Source of the DNA: Lachnospiraceae bacterium
GTDB lineage: Bacteria > Bacillota > Clostridia > Lachnospirales > Lachnospiraceae
Length of the DNA: 64,000 nucleotides
Assembly: GCA_017513125.1 (NCBI GenBank)
Contig: JAFWDI010000008.1
Span: 1-64,000, forward strand
Direction of reading: 5' to 3'
Shown here piece by piece: positions 41,166-50,013 of this stretch. The stretch's first letter is position 1. Every line of letters starts with the position of its first letter. The position numbers were made by a program, and so were the translations under genes. The notes beneath the pieces are model-generated. The model was not told where the DNA came from. It saw only the letters and a list, made by a program, of their open reading frames with translations, and did not search any database.

Positions 41166-42734
41166 ATGAAAAAGAAACTTGCCATGATACTGGCCGGCGT
41201 TCTCGCGGCAGGCATGCTCTTCGCGGGATGCGGCAGAACCGGCGGAAACTCCGCGGACGAGGCTCCCGATCAGGGCAGCGCACCGGCGGCTTCGGCAGAG
41301 ACCGACAGCGCGCCCGCCGCTGCCGGCACCGGCGACAGCATCGTGATCGGCTGCAGTTTCGTCTCCGCGAACACGAACCCGATCGATTGCCCCTGGGAGC
41401 TGACCATGCAGGGCGTCAGCGAAGGCGTCTTCATGCAGAATGCGGAAGGCGAGCTGGTCTCGCGCTTCGTCACGGATATGGAGCGTGAGGAGGACGGCCT
41501 GACCTGGAACCTGGCGCTGACGAACGCGGTGAAGTTCTCCGACGGAAGCGACTGCGACGCGCAGGCGCTGGCAGACTGCATGAACTACATCCAGGCGGAA
41601 AACGCGATCGCGAACGGGACCGCGGGCGTATGTACGTTCACAGCCGCGGACGCGGACACGCTGCAGGTCGTGACAGAGCGCCCCATCACCACGCTGGATT
41701 CGCTCCTGTGCGAGTGGTGCAACGTCGTATTTAAGCAGGTCGGCGACGGCTTTATCTACACCGGTCCCTACATGGTCGACAGCCTGGACTCCGGCGTTTC
41801 GATCCATCTGGTGCCGAACCCCTATTACGATGACCGTGCGGAGCAGCGTTCCGACGTGACCATGATCGTCTTTAACGACGCCGCCGCGCAGCAGCAGGCG
41901 TTCGAGGGCGGCGAGATCGACATGATGTTCGGCCTCTCCCCCGAAGTCGCGCAGATCCTTCGCGGCGAGGGCTTCACGGTCGTGGATTACGACGCGGGAT
42001 ATCAGTATTTCGTGATCAATAACATTGCGGACGGCCCCATGGCCGATCTCGCGATCCGTCAGGCGGTCAGCCAGATCTTCGACCGCGAAGAGATGATCAC
42101 CTACCTCGGCGCGGGACGGGTCGCGACCGGCATGTTCGCGCAGTACTACAGCTTCGCCGGACATGTCGATGAGATCACCGACGTGCCTGCCGCGCAGGCT
42201 GCCCTGGAGGCCGCCGGATATGAGCGGAACGCGGACGGCATGTATGAGAAGGACGGCGAGCCGCTGACCCTGAAACTGGTCACCTACGCCGGCCGGCCGG
42301 ATCTGCCTCTGATCATGCAGATGGCTTCCTCCGAACTGACCGAGGCGGGCGTCACCTGCACGACGGAAGTCGTGGACGACATCGGCGCGGCCATCAGCTC
42401 CGGAGAGTATGACGTGATCTTCTACGCGCATCACACCGCTCCTTCCGGAGAGCCTGCCGCCATCCTGAACATGTATTACTCGGATGAAGGCGTCCAGAAC
42501 TTTTACGGTTATCACAGTGATGAGATCACGGATCTCCTCGCGCAGATCGGCAGCGTGGAGCCCGGCCCCGAACGCGATGCGATCGCGCAGCAGATCCAGG
42601 ACATCGTGGCGGAAGACCTGCCCGTGACTTTCCTGATCGATCCTCAGTGGCACGTGGCGCTGTCCGAACGCGTGGCGGATTACGTTCCGTACTGCGGCGA
42701 CTATTATATCGTCAATGCCGAGCTCGGCCTGTAA
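41166..42734 (+). CDS. peptide/nickel-type ABC transporter substrate-binding lipoprotein
   Basis: 522 residues, starting at 41166 (AAAAGGAG ahead). The signal peptide with lipobox FAGC (Cys near residue 22) is followed by an Asp/Glu/Ala-rich linker and a family-5 solute-binding body: VSEGVFMQNAEGELVSRFVTDMERE near the start and AIRQAVSQIFDREEM in the middle are typical of DppA/OppA/NikA relatives. Ligand is unknown: peptide, nickel complex or other small solute. It has its own promoter and terminator, so it is transcribed apart from the permease-ATPase unit but under the same operator sequence. Confidence 0.88.
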   Translation: MKKKLAMILAGVLAAGMLFAGCGRTGGNSADEAPDQGSAPAASAETDSAPAAAGTGDSIVIGCSFVSANTNPIDCPWELTMQGVSEGVFMQNAEGELVSRFVTDMEREEDGLTWNLALTNAVKFSDGSDCDAQALADCMNYIQAENAIANGTAGVCTFTAADADTLQVVTERPITTLDSLLCEWCNVVFKQVGDGFIYTGPYMVDSLDSGVSIHLVPNPYYDDRAEQRSDVTMIVFNDAAAQQQAFEGGEIDMMFGLSPEVAQILRGEGFTVVDYDAGYQYFVINNIADGPMADLAIRQAVSQIFDREEMITYLGAGRVATGMFAQYYSFAGHVDEITDVPAAQAALEAAGYERNADGMYEKDGEPLTLKLVTYAGRPDLPLIMQMASSELTEAGVTCTTEVVDDIGAAISSGEYDVIFYAHHTAPSGEPAAILNMYYSDEGVQNFYGYHSDEITDLLAQIGSVEPGPERDAIAQQIQDIVAEDLPVTFLIDPQWHVALSERVADYVPYCGDYYIVNAELGL

Positions 42735-42786
42735 GCGCTGTCCCGGGCTCTGACCGGGCCCTGATCAGTACTCACAAATAAAAAGG

Positions 42787-42834
42787 AAAAGGCTGTCGAA
42801 GCGCTCCGGGGGGTCCGCATTCGACAGCCTTTTT
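42787..42834 (+). terminator. terminator between the binding-protein gene and the permease unit
   Basis: Perfect 14-bp arms (AAAAGGCTGTCGAA with TTCGACAGCCTTTT), a 19-base loop and a T-run to 42834. Confidence 0.93.
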
Positions 42835-42854
42835 CGCCTCAGCCACAGGTTTAT

Positions 42855-42876
42855 GAACAAATGCACATTTTTGTTC
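42855..42876. promoter_or_regulatory. operator copy 3, GAACA-N12-TGTTC
   Basis: A third copy with identical half-sites and spacing but a different centre. It overlaps the -35 region of the permease-unit promoter, which suits repression. Confidence 0.65.
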
Positions 42877-42886
42877 GAAAACATTG

Positions 42887-42892
42887 TATAAT
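42887..42892 (+). promoter_or_regulatory. -10 box of the permease-ATPase unit
   Basis: A perfect TATAAT with no good -35; the place where a -35 box would fall is covered by operator copy 3. The ATG follows 73 bases later. Confidence 0.7.
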
Positions 42893-42965
42893 AAAAAGGC
42901 TGCCGCGGCATCCGCCCGGCGGCCGCGAATGGATCCGCAACTTTCCGAAACCACAGGAGCTTCGC

Positions 42966-43892
42966 ATGAATAAAGCCGTCCGGTTTATCATCAAATGGCT
43001 GATCGTCTTTTTTGCCGCGTCGATCCTCATCTTCCTGCTCGTGCGCATGATGCCCACCACGCCCGCGGTCAAATGGCTGGACACGCTTCACCTGCCGCGC
43101 ACGGAGGCGAACATCGAGTGGATCACGCACCGGATGGGACTGGACCGGCCGCTGGCCGTGCAGTACGGCATCTGGATGCGGAACTTCTTCCGCGGCGACT
43201 GGGGCGTGTCGCTGGTCTCCGGCGAGGACATCCGCGCGCGTTTCTTCGCGAAGATGCCTTACTCGTTCTCCATCGGCATCTCCGGCATCCTGATCGGTTC
43301 GGCGGCGGCGTTCTTTCTGGGCTTCCGTGCCGCGCTGCGCCGCGGCGGGATCTGCGATAAGATCACGACTGTTCTGACGATCTTCTCGCAGAGCGTTCCC
43401 ATGTTCATCCTGTCCATTATCATTATCAATGCCCTGGGCGTGCGCCTCCGCATCGCCCGCTTCTTCACCGGCGACGGAAAATACGCGATGCTCGCGGCCA
43501 TCCTGCTCACCGCTTTCTACAGCGTAGGCAGCCTGTCGCGCATCGTGCGGCAGGGATTCCGCGAGGAGATGGGGAAGAGCTATGTGAAGTTCGCGGTCTC
43601 GCGCGGCTTTTCGAAGGAGACCGTTCTGTTCCGGCACGCGTATAAACCCGTGCTGGCGGGCCTGATCTCCGCGGTCATCAGCCACTTCGCCTACGTCTTC
43701 GGCGGCAGCACCGTGCTGGAGTTCGCGTTCACGATCCCCGGCCTGTCCACGATGCTGGTCTCCGCCATGGACAGCCGCGACTATAACATCCTGCAGGTCT
43801 ACATCCTCGTGGTCGTCATCTGGATGTTCTTCGTACACCTGGTCCTGAACCTGGTGCTTCGGGCACTGAATGTAAGGGGGCAGGAGTCATGA
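42966..43892 (+). CDS. peptide/nickel-type ABC transporter permease 1 (DppB/NikB-like)
   Basis: 308 residues, six predicted membrane helices, binding-protein-dependent permease fold. N-terminal FIIKWLIVFFAASILIFLLVRMMPTTP is the family's first helix plus signature loop, and the segment with EEMGKSYVKFAVSRGFSKETVLFRHA is the EAA-type coupling loop that docks on the ATPase. The start at 42966 fits the family; an upstream ATG at 42861 lies within the operator/promoter and is not used. The gene overlaps the second permease by four bases. Confidence 0.92.
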   Translation: MNKAVRFIIKWLIVFFAASILIFLLVRMMPTTPAVKWLDTLHLPRTEANIEWITHRMGLDRPLAVQYGIWMRNFFRGDWGVSLVSGEDIRARFFAKMPYSFSIGISGILIGSAAAFFLGFRAALRRGGICDKITTVLTIFSQSVPMFILSIIIINALGVRLRIARFFTGDGKYAMLAAILLTAFYSVGSLSRIVRQGFREEMGKSYVKFAVSRGFSKETVLFRHAYKPVLAGLISAVISHFAYVFGGSTVLEFAFTIPGLSTMLVSAMDSRDYNILQVYILVVVIWMFFVHLVLNLVLRALNVRGQES

Positions 43893-44683
43893 AGAAGAAG
43901 ATCATCCTCTGGGCGGTCTTTGCCGCCATCGTGCTGTTTCTGTTCCTCGCGCCGCATCAGAACGTGCGGCTGGTGGACATTGCCCACACGTTCGCGGGTC
44001 CCTCCGCGGAGCACTGGTTCGGCACGGATAATCTGGGCCGCGATCTCTGGTCGCTGATGGTCGTCGGCGGCATCCGGTCGCTGGGCGTCGTGGGGCTGGC
44101 CACGGCCATCTCGTTCTCGCTGGGCACGCTCCTGGGCATGGCGGCGGCCTATGAGGGAGGGATCCTCGCGACCGTCATCCAGTTCGTCACGGACTTTACG
44201 ATGATCGTGCCTTCGTTCATCGTCGCGCTGATCCTGTCCGCGCTGTTCGGCTTCTCGCCGGTCATGGCGGGACTGATGTTCGGCATCGGGAACATGGGAT
44301 CGTATGTGAATCTGTCCCGCGGGCTCACGCTGGGCATGAAGGAGCGGGACTTCATCAGCGCCGAGATCAGCCTGGGCCTGTCGAAGCCGCGGATCGTGTT
44401 CCTGCACATCTTCCCGAACATCATGAAGCAGATGTTCGTCTACATGGGAAACCACGCGAGTTCGGTCACGCTCCAGTACGCCGGCCTGGCATTCATCGGC
44501 CTCGGCACGGACATCACGAACCCGGACTGGGGCACCCTGCTGTACTCCTACCGGCTGTACATGCTGACCTACCCGCGGCTCGTGATCATCCCGATCGCGG
44601 CGGTGTGCCTGCTGGCGCTGTTCTTCCATTTTGCTTTCGATGACGGAAGCGCGGGAAAGGAGGAACTGACGATCTATGACTGA
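43889..44683 (+). CDS. peptide/nickel-type ABC transporter permease 2 (DppC/NikC-like)
   Basis: 264 residues, the shorter DppC-type partner permease. It has WFGTDNLGRDLWSLMVVGG, a hallmark of this subunit, and a coupling loop MKERDFISAEISLGLSKPRIVFLHIFPN. It starts at the ATGA overlap with permease 1 and ends eight bases inside the first ATPase gene, so the four transporter genes are translationally chained. Compared with most DppC proteins it lacks the long N-terminal cytoplasmic extension. Confidence 0.92.
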   Translation: MKKKIILWAVFAAIVLFLFLAPHQNVRLVDIAHTFAGPSAEHWFGTDNLGRDLWSLMVVGGIRSLGVVGLATAISFSLGTLLGMAAAYEGGILATVIQFVTDFTMIVPSFIVALILSALFGFSPVMAGLMFGIGNMGSYVNLSRGLTLGMKERDFISAEISLGLSKPRIVFLHIFPNIMKQMFVYMGNHASSVTLQYAGLAFIGLGTDITNPDWGTLLYSYRLYMLTYPRLVIIPIAAVCLLALFFHFAFDDGSAGKEELTIYD

Positions 44684-45626
44684 GCAGATCAGAGACACGT
44701 CCCCGGCGCGCGAAGAGATTCTCCGCGTCGAAGGGCTCTGCGTCCGGATGCTGGACGGCAGGAAAGAGACGCAGATCCTCCACGATATTTCCTTTACGAT
44801 CCGCGAGGGCGAGCACTGGGCCATCGCGGGCGAGTCCGGAGCGGGAAAGAGCATGACCATGAACGCGATCACCGCGCTGCTGGCGGACGGCAGCACCCGG
44901 ATCAGCGGGCGGATCCTGTACCGGCAGCCGGACGGCTCCTGGCAGGATCTGCTGGAGATCCCCTATAAAAAACGTTCGGCATTCGTCGCGAAGCAGGCGG
45001 CGGTCATCTTCCAGGATTCGATCAATGCCCTGAACCCGAACGAGCGCGTCCTGCGCCAGTGGAGCGAGACCGTGCGGCTGAACGAGCCCGGCATCACGAA
45101 GGAAGACTGTCTGGCGCACCTGCTCGAGCGCATGGAGATCTTCGGCGTGCGCGGCGGGGAGGAAACGCTGCGGAAGTTCCCGCACCAGCTCTCCGGCGGC
45201 ATGCGGCAGCGGATCGCGATCGCGATGGCGCTGGAGTCGCCGGCGCGCATCCTGATCGCGGACGAGCCCACGACCTCGCTGGACGCGATCACGCAGCGCA
45301 GCACCGTGGATTTCATCGGGAAGCTGTGTGACGACACGGACCGCACGCTGCTTTACATCAGTCATAACCTCGGCATCCTGCAGTATCTGTGCGACCACAT
45401 GATGATCCTGAAGGACGGGCGTGTGGTCGAGCAGGGGCTGACCGAAGATCTGTTCTTCCGCGGGAAGGAAGAGTATACGAGGCAGCTCGTGCGCGAGACC
45501 GTGAAGATCATGGGAAATGAGGACAATGTCCCGGAGCTCTTCGCGCATAAGTCCGCCGCGGATACGCAGACCGCGGAGCCGGATGAGCGGCCGGCAGACC
45601 GTGACGGAGAGGAGGCGCAGGCATGA
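44676..45626 (+). CDS. peptide/nickel-type ABC transporter ATP-binding protein (DppD-like)
   Basis: 316 residues with Walker A GESGAGKS near 50, signature LSGGMRQRIAIAMALE, Walker B ILIADEPTTSLD and an H-loop in YISHNLGIL. It pairs with the second ATPase encoded directly downstream (four-base overlap). Past the ATPase core is an Asp/Glu-rich tail where most relatives carry the oligopeptide C-terminal domain with a Cys cluster; that cluster is not visible here. Confidence 0.93.
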   Translation: MTEQIRDTSPAREEILRVEGLCVRMLDGRKETQILHDISFTIREGEHWAIAGESGAGKSMTMNAITALLADGSTRISGRILYRQPDGSWQDLLEIPYKKRSAFVAKQAAVIFQDSINALNPNERVLRQWSETVRLNEPGITKEDCLAHLLERMEIFGVRGGEETLRKFPHQLSGGMRQRIAIAMALESPARILIADEPTTSLDAITQRSTVDFIGKLCDDTDRTLLYISHNLGILQYLCDHMMILKDGRVVEQGLTEDLFFRGKEEYTRQLVRETVKIMGNEDNVPELFAHKSAADTQTAEPDERPADRDGEEAQA

Positions 45627-46468
45627 ACGGACCGAACATGAGTGCAGCCAAAGACCGCGTTCCGGTCCTTCGGGTGCGCGATCTGTCGAAACATTTCCGG
45701 CAGTCCGGCGGAAGCGGCGGGCTGACCGCGGCCGGCCGGAAAAACACGCTCGCCGCGGTCGACGGCATCAGCTTCGACCTTTACCGGGGCGAGATCCTGG
45801 GACTTTTGGGCGAGTCCGGCTGCGGGAAGACGACGCTGGCGCGGATGCTGATGCATCTGATCGCTCCGAGCGGCGGGACGATCGTTTTTGACGGCGAAGA
45901 AGTGCAGAACATGCCGGAGCGGCAGTTTCGGAAGCGCCGCGGAAAGATCCAGATGGTATTCCAGAACCCGTTCGACTGCCTGGACCCGACCAGGCGCATC
46001 CACGGCCTGCTCGAGGAGTCGATGAAGATCTGGCATCCGGAGATGCGCGCGGACGAGCGCCTCGAACGCATCCGGACCATGCTCGCGGAGTGCGGGCTCG
46101 GCGAGGACAGCCTGAAGAAGCATCCGAAGGAGTTCTCCGGCGGACAGCTGCAGCGCATCTCGATCGCGCGGGCACTGCTCGCGGAACCGAAAGTGCTGGT
46201 GGCGGACGAGATCGTGTCCGCGCTGGACGTGCCCATCCAGAACCAGATTCTGCAGCTGCTTCTGAAGATGAAGGAAGAGCACAGCCTGACCGTGCTGTTC
46301 ATTACGCACGACCTGTCGGTCGCACGGAAAGTCTCGGATCGGGTCATGGTCATGCAGGACGGGCGGATCAAGGGCATCGGGACGCCGGACGAAGTGCTGG
46401 AAGGCTCGGAGGATCCGTATATCCGCGAACTGGCGCGGGCCGTGTTTACGTTCGCGGGCGAGGGCTGA
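45623..46468 (+). CDS. peptide/nickel-type ABC transporter ATP-binding protein (DppF-like)
   Basis: 281 residues with Walker A GESGCGKTT near 67, signature FSGGQLQRISIARAL, Walker B VLVADEIVSALD and the H-loop FITHDLSVA. The Walker B tail DEIVSALD replaces the common DEPVSALD. The start overlaps the previous gene; an MNGPNMSAAKD lead-in precedes the domain. It ends the transporter unit and is followed by a promoter-terminator overlap that sets the start of the hydro-lyase genes. Confidence 0.93.
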   Translation: MNGPNMSAAKDRVPVLRVRDLSKHFRQSGGSGGLTAAGRKNTLAAVDGISFDLYRGEILGLLGESGCGKTTLARMLMHLIAPSGGTIVFDGEEVQNMPERQFRKRRGKIQMVFQNPFDCLDPTRRIHGLLEESMKIWHPEMRADERLERIRTMLAECGLGEDSLKKHPKEFSGGQLQRISIARALLAEPKVLVADEIVSALDVPIQNQILQLLLKMKEEHSLTVLFITHDLSVARKVSDRVMVMQDGRIKGIGTPDEVLEGSEDPYIRELARAVFTFAGEG

Positions 46469-46497
46469 CGGCGCAGTCCGCCGGGGCGCCGCGGGGG

Positions 46498-46526
46498 TTG
46501 TTTTTCTTCCTCCGAAAGATTAAAAT
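46498..46526 (+). promoter_or_regulatory. promoter of the LeuCD-like genes
   Basis: TTGTTT (46498-46503), 17-base spacer, TAAAAT (46521-46526). The predicted start near 46533 falls inside the left arm of the terminator that follows. Confidence 0.65.
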
Positions 46527-46527
46527 A

Positions 46528-46559
46528 AACAGGAGTCACGGGCTCGTGGCTCCTGTTTT
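46528..46559 (+). terminator. terminator of the transporter unit
   Basis: A 13-bp stem AACAGGAGTCACG with CGTGGCTCCTGTT (one G-U), loop GGCT, then TTTT. Transcripts begun at the promoter just upstream would lack most of the left arm. Confidence 0.85.
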
Positions 46560-46585
46560 CGTCTGCCTTTTTGAGAGGAGTGCAT

Positions 46586-47848
46586 ATGGGCAAAACTTTG
46601 TCCGAAAAGATCATCGCGAAGGCCGCCGGGCTCGAAGAAGTCTCGGCCGGCGACATCGTCTGGGTCGACGTCGACTGCGCCATGACCGATGACGTTCTGG
46701 GCCCGCGCATCGAGATCGCGGACCGCATGAAGGAGATCCGCGACGAGGTCTGGGACCGTGAGAAAGCGGTCATCATCAGCGACCACTATGTCCCGCCGGC
46801 GACCCCGAAGCAGGCGGAGATCGTGAAGTTCACGCGCGACTGGAGCGTGGAGCACGGCATCAAAAACTATTTCGAGTACATCGGGCCCTGCCACCAGATC
46901 CTCGCCGAGAAAGGCTTTGACCTGCCCGGCACCGTGATCTTCGGCACGGACTCGCACACCGTGACAGGCGGCGCGTTCGGCGCGTTTTCGACCGGCTGCG
47001 GCTCGACCGAGATGGTCGGCATCTTCATCACGGGCCAGACCTGGGTGAAGGTCCCCGAGACCATCCGCGTGATCTGGAACGGTTCCCTGCAGGACCGCGT
47101 CATGGCGAAGGACATCTCGCTCGCGACGATCGGCCGCGTGGGTCATGCCGGCGCGACGTATAAAGCCGTCGAGTATCAGGGCGAAGCGATCCGCGCGCTG
47201 GAGATGGACGAGCGCATGGCGATCTCGAACATGGCGGTCGAGATGGGCGCGAAGGTCGGCCTGATCGCGGCGGACGAGGAGACCGACCGGTATCTCGCGG
47301 AGATCGGCGTGACGAAGCCCTACACGAAGTTCGCGGCGGACGGGGACGCGGTCTACTGCGAGACGCTGGAGTTCGACGCCGGCACGCTCGCACCGCAGGT
47401 CGCCTGCCCGCACGCGGTGGATAACGTCAGCGCGGTCACCGACCTCGAAAAGACCCGCGTGCATCAGGTCTACATCGGATCGTGCACCGGCGGCCGGTAT
47501 TCGGACCTGGCTGCGGCGGCCGCGATCCTGAAGGGCCGGAAGATCGACCCGGGCACGAGGCTTCTGGTCTCGCCCGCGTCGCAGAGCATTTACATCCGCG
47601 CGATGAAGGACGGCATCATGGAGACGCTCGCGGAGGCGGGCGCGGTCATCATGGCGCCGACCTGCGGCGTCTGCGCGGGCCTGCATTCGGGCCTGATCGC
47701 GAACGGCGAGAACTGCCTCGCCACGAGTAACCGGAATTTTCTGGGCCGCATGGGCTCGTCGGGCTCGTTCGTGTATCTGTCCTCGCCGGCGACGGCGGCG
47801 GCGTCGGCATTGACCGGGTATATTACGGATCCCAGGGAGATCGGCTGA
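46586..47848 (+). CDS. aconitase-family hydro-lyase large subunit (LeuC/homoaconitase-like)
   Basis: 420 residues from ATG 46586 with GAGAGGAG ahead (an in-frame TTG at 46571 is less likely). Family motifs: IFGTDSHTVTGGAFGAF, the first [4Fe-4S] cysteine in YIGSCTGGRYSDL and the CxxC pair in APTCGVCAG. These proteins hydrate or dehydrate isopropylmalate, homocitrate or similar acids. With no leuA or leuB beside it and a solute transporter upstream, I would not call it a leucine gene; 2,3-dimethylmalate- or methylcitrate-type substrates are alternatives. The small subunit is encoded 53 bases downstream. Confidence 0.85.
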   Translation: MGKTLSEKIIAKAAGLEEVSAGDIVWVDVDCAMTDDVLGPRIEIADRMKEIRDEVWDREKAVIISDHYVPPATPKQAEIVKFTRDWSVEHGIKNYFEYIGPCHQILAEKGFDLPGTVIFGTDSHTVTGGAFGAFSTGCGSTEMVGIFITGQTWVKVPETIRVIWNGSLQDRVMAKDISLATIGRVGHAGATYKAVEYQGEAIRALEMDERMAISNMAVEMGAKVGLIAADEETDRYLAEIGVTKPYTKFAADGDAVYCETLEFDAGTLAPQVACPHAVDNVSAVTDLEKTRVHQVYIGSCTGGRYSDLAAAAAILKGRKIDPGTRLLVSPASQSIYIRAMKDGIMETLAEAGAVIMAPTCGVCAGLHSGLIANGENCLATSNRNFLGRMGSSGSFVYLSSPATAAASALTGYITDPREIG

Positions 47849-47901
47849 GCCTCCGGGCGGAGACAGAAAGCATAACACTTGTTATTTAACGGAGAAACGC
47901 C

Positions 47902-48408
47902 ATGAAAAACGTCATTTCCGGAAAAGTCCATAAGTTCGGCGATAACATCAACACCGACATCATCTCGCCGCCCCAGTACATCGAGCTGACGGTCGAGGAG
48001 GCCGCGGTCCACTCGATGGAGGCGCTCGATCCGGAGTTCGGGACGAAGTTCGTCCCGGGCGAGCTCGTGGTCGCGGGCGCGAATTTCGGCTCGGGCTCGA
48101 GCCGCGAGACGTCGCCGCTTGCCCTGAAGTATCTCGGCTGCGGCGCGGTCGTGGCGAAGTACTTCGCGCGGATCTTCTACCGGAATTCGATCAATATCGG
48201 CCTGCCCCTCTTCGAGTGCGCGGACACGGACCGGATCGAAGACGGGGACGAGATCGAGATCGCGACCGGCGAAGGAGTGATCCGGAACCTTACGAAGGGC
48301 GAGACCTACGAGTGCTCGAAGATCCCGGAGCATATCATGTCGCTGATCGAAGACGGCGGACTGATCGCGCGTCTGAAGAAGCAGTACGGAGCGGAAGAGA
48401 ATTCGTGA
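47902..48408 (+). CDS. aconitase-family hydro-lyase small subunit (LeuD-like)
   Basis: 168 residues, the swivel-domain partner of the preceding gene. It has DNINTDIISPPQYI at the start and the substrate-binding loop FGSGSSRETSP, where nearly all LeuD and homoaconitase small subunits have SSREHAP. The loop after the first motif, which in this family sets side-chain specificity, reads YIEL. Both changes support a substrate other than isopropylmalate. It is the last gene of its unit. Confidence 0.85.
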   Translation: MKNVISGKVHKFGDNINTDIISPPQYIELTVEEAAVHSMEALDPEFGTKFVPGELVVAGANFGSGSSRETSPLALKYLGCGAVVAKYFARIFYRNSINIGLPLFECADTDRIEDGDEIEIATGEGVIRNLTKGETYECSKIPEHIMSLIEDGGLIARLKKQYGAEENS

Positions 48409-48518
48409 GCCGGACACCTTGCCGGCGCGTGGTCCCGGCGGAAGAGAACTTATAATGCGGCGTCCGGCCGCGGTAAAGGCATTGGCGATAGTATAAGCAG
48501 CAGGAAAGGAGGGCCGTC

Positions 48519-49877
48519 ATGGAAGAGATGACCAGGACGATGGAGTTCGAAGCATTGCAGGAGATGCTGTCGGAACGACGATACCGTGAACTGAAAGACG
48601 CCCTCGCAGAGATGAACGAGGTCGATATCGCGGAATTCATTCTGGAGCAGCCTGCCGAGAAGGCGGTACTGCTGTTCCGCATGCTGCCGAAGGAGATCGC
48701 CGCGGACGTATTTTCGAACCTCGAGTCGGATGTTCAGGAGACGATCATTGCCTCGATCACCGACTTCGAGCTGCGCGAGATCATGGACGACCTGTTCGTC
48801 GACGACGCCGTCGACATGCTGGAAGAGCTGCCCTCGAACATGGTGAAGCGAGTTCTGAAGAACACCGCGCCGGAAGACCGGAAGCTGCTGAACCAGTTCC
48901 TGCGCTATCCCGACGACTCCGCCGGCAGCATCATGACGGCCGAGTTTATCGACCTGAAGGAGACCATGACCGTCGAGGATGCGATCAAGCGCATCCGCCG
49001 GATCGGCGAGGACGCCGAGATGATCTACACCTGCTACGTCACCGACAGCCGCCGGCACCTGATCGGCGTGGTGACCGTGAAGGACCTGCTCCTGGCACAG
49101 GACGACGACAAGGTCATCGACCTGATGGAAGAGGACGTCATGAAGGTGTCCACGCAGACCGACCAGGAGGAAGTGGCCCGCATGTTCTCGAAGTACGACA
49201 TGCTGGCCATGCCCGTTGTGGATAATGAAAACCGGCTCGTCGGCATGGTCACCATCGACGACGCGGTCGACGTTCTGGAAGAAGAGGCCACCGAGGATAT
49301 CCAGAAGATGGCCGGTCAGCTGCCTTCCGAGAAGCCCTATCTGAGGATGGGCATTCTCGAGACCGTGAAGAAGCGTCTGCCCTGGCTGATGATCCTGATG
49401 ATCTCGGCGACCGTTTCCGGAAAGATCCTGCAGAATTTCGAGGCGGCCTTCGTGGCCATCCCGATGCTCGTCACCTGCATCCCGATGCTGATGGACACGA
49501 GCGGCAATGCCGGCGCACAGACCTCCGCGAGCATCATCCGCGGATTGGCGCTGAAGGAAGTCCAGACCCGGGATATCCTGAAGATCGTCTGGCGCGAGAT
49601 CCGCGTGTCGCTCTGCCTGGGTATCTGCCTGGCGGCCGTGAACTACATCCGGCTGATGATCATGTTCCCGCACCACTACCTGGAATCGCTCGTGGTGTCG
49701 ATCACGGCGGTCGCGGCCATCTGCCTGGCGAACCTGATGGCGGGCATCATGCCGATCTTCGCGACGAAGATCCATCTGGATCCCGCGCTGGTGGCGACGC
49801 CGATCATTACGACGGTGGCGGATGCGCTGGCGCTGATCTCGTATTTTATGATCGCGAAGGCGCTGCTTCCGATTTGA
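48519..49877 (+). CDS. mgtE: magnesium transporter MgtE
   Basis: 452 residues with the standard order: N-terminal superhelical domain (1-130; repeated EMNEVDIAEFILEQP-type units), two CBS domains (about 135-255), and five transmembrane helices from about residue 288, including GNAGAQTSASIIRGLAL, the selectivity segment. Cytosolic Mg2+ binding to the N and CBS domains closes the channel. The ribosome site is AAAGGAGGG. It lies alone between the LeuCD-like genes and the rpsF block. Confidence 0.95.
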   Translation: MEEMTRTMEFEALQEMLSERRYRELKDALAEMNEVDIAEFILEQPAEKAVLLFRMLPKEIAADVFSNLESDVQETIIASITDFELREIMDDLFVDDAVDMLEELPSNMVKRVLKNTAPEDRKLLNQFLRYPDDSAGSIMTAEFIDLKETMTVEDAIKRIRRIGEDAEMIYTCYVTDSRRHLIGVVTVKDLLLAQDDDKVIDLMEEDVMKVSTQTDQEEVARMFSKYDMLAMPVVDNENRLVGMVTIDDAVDVLEEEATEDIQKMAGQLPSEKPYLRMGILETVKKRLPWLMILMISATVSGKILQNFEAAFVAIPMLVTCIPMLMDTSGNAGAQTSASIIRGLALKEVQTRDILKIVWREIRVSLCLGICLAAVNYIRLMIMFPHHYLESLVVSITAVAAICLANLMAGIMPIFATKIHLDPALVATPIITTVADALALISYFMIAKALLPI

Positions 49878-49913
49878 GCGATGAGCGGATCGCTGAAACA
49901 GTGAAAAAACTGC

Positions 49914-49942
49914 TTGCAATGCCTGACCCGCATTGCTAAAAT
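49914..49942 (+). promoter_or_regulatory. promoter of the rpsF-ssb-rpsR operon
   Basis: TTGCAA (49914-49919), 17-base spacer, TAAAAT (49937-49942). GCAATGC and GCATTGC form an inverted repeat inside the promoter. The 65-base leader could hold the S6:S18 autoregulatory site, but I could not confirm it. Confidence 0.8.
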
Positions 49943-50013
49943 AATACTCCGTGATATATGATCCTTGCTCACGTGAGAACGTGGGCCACTTTAGTCCAGA
50001 AGGAGGAAAAACA

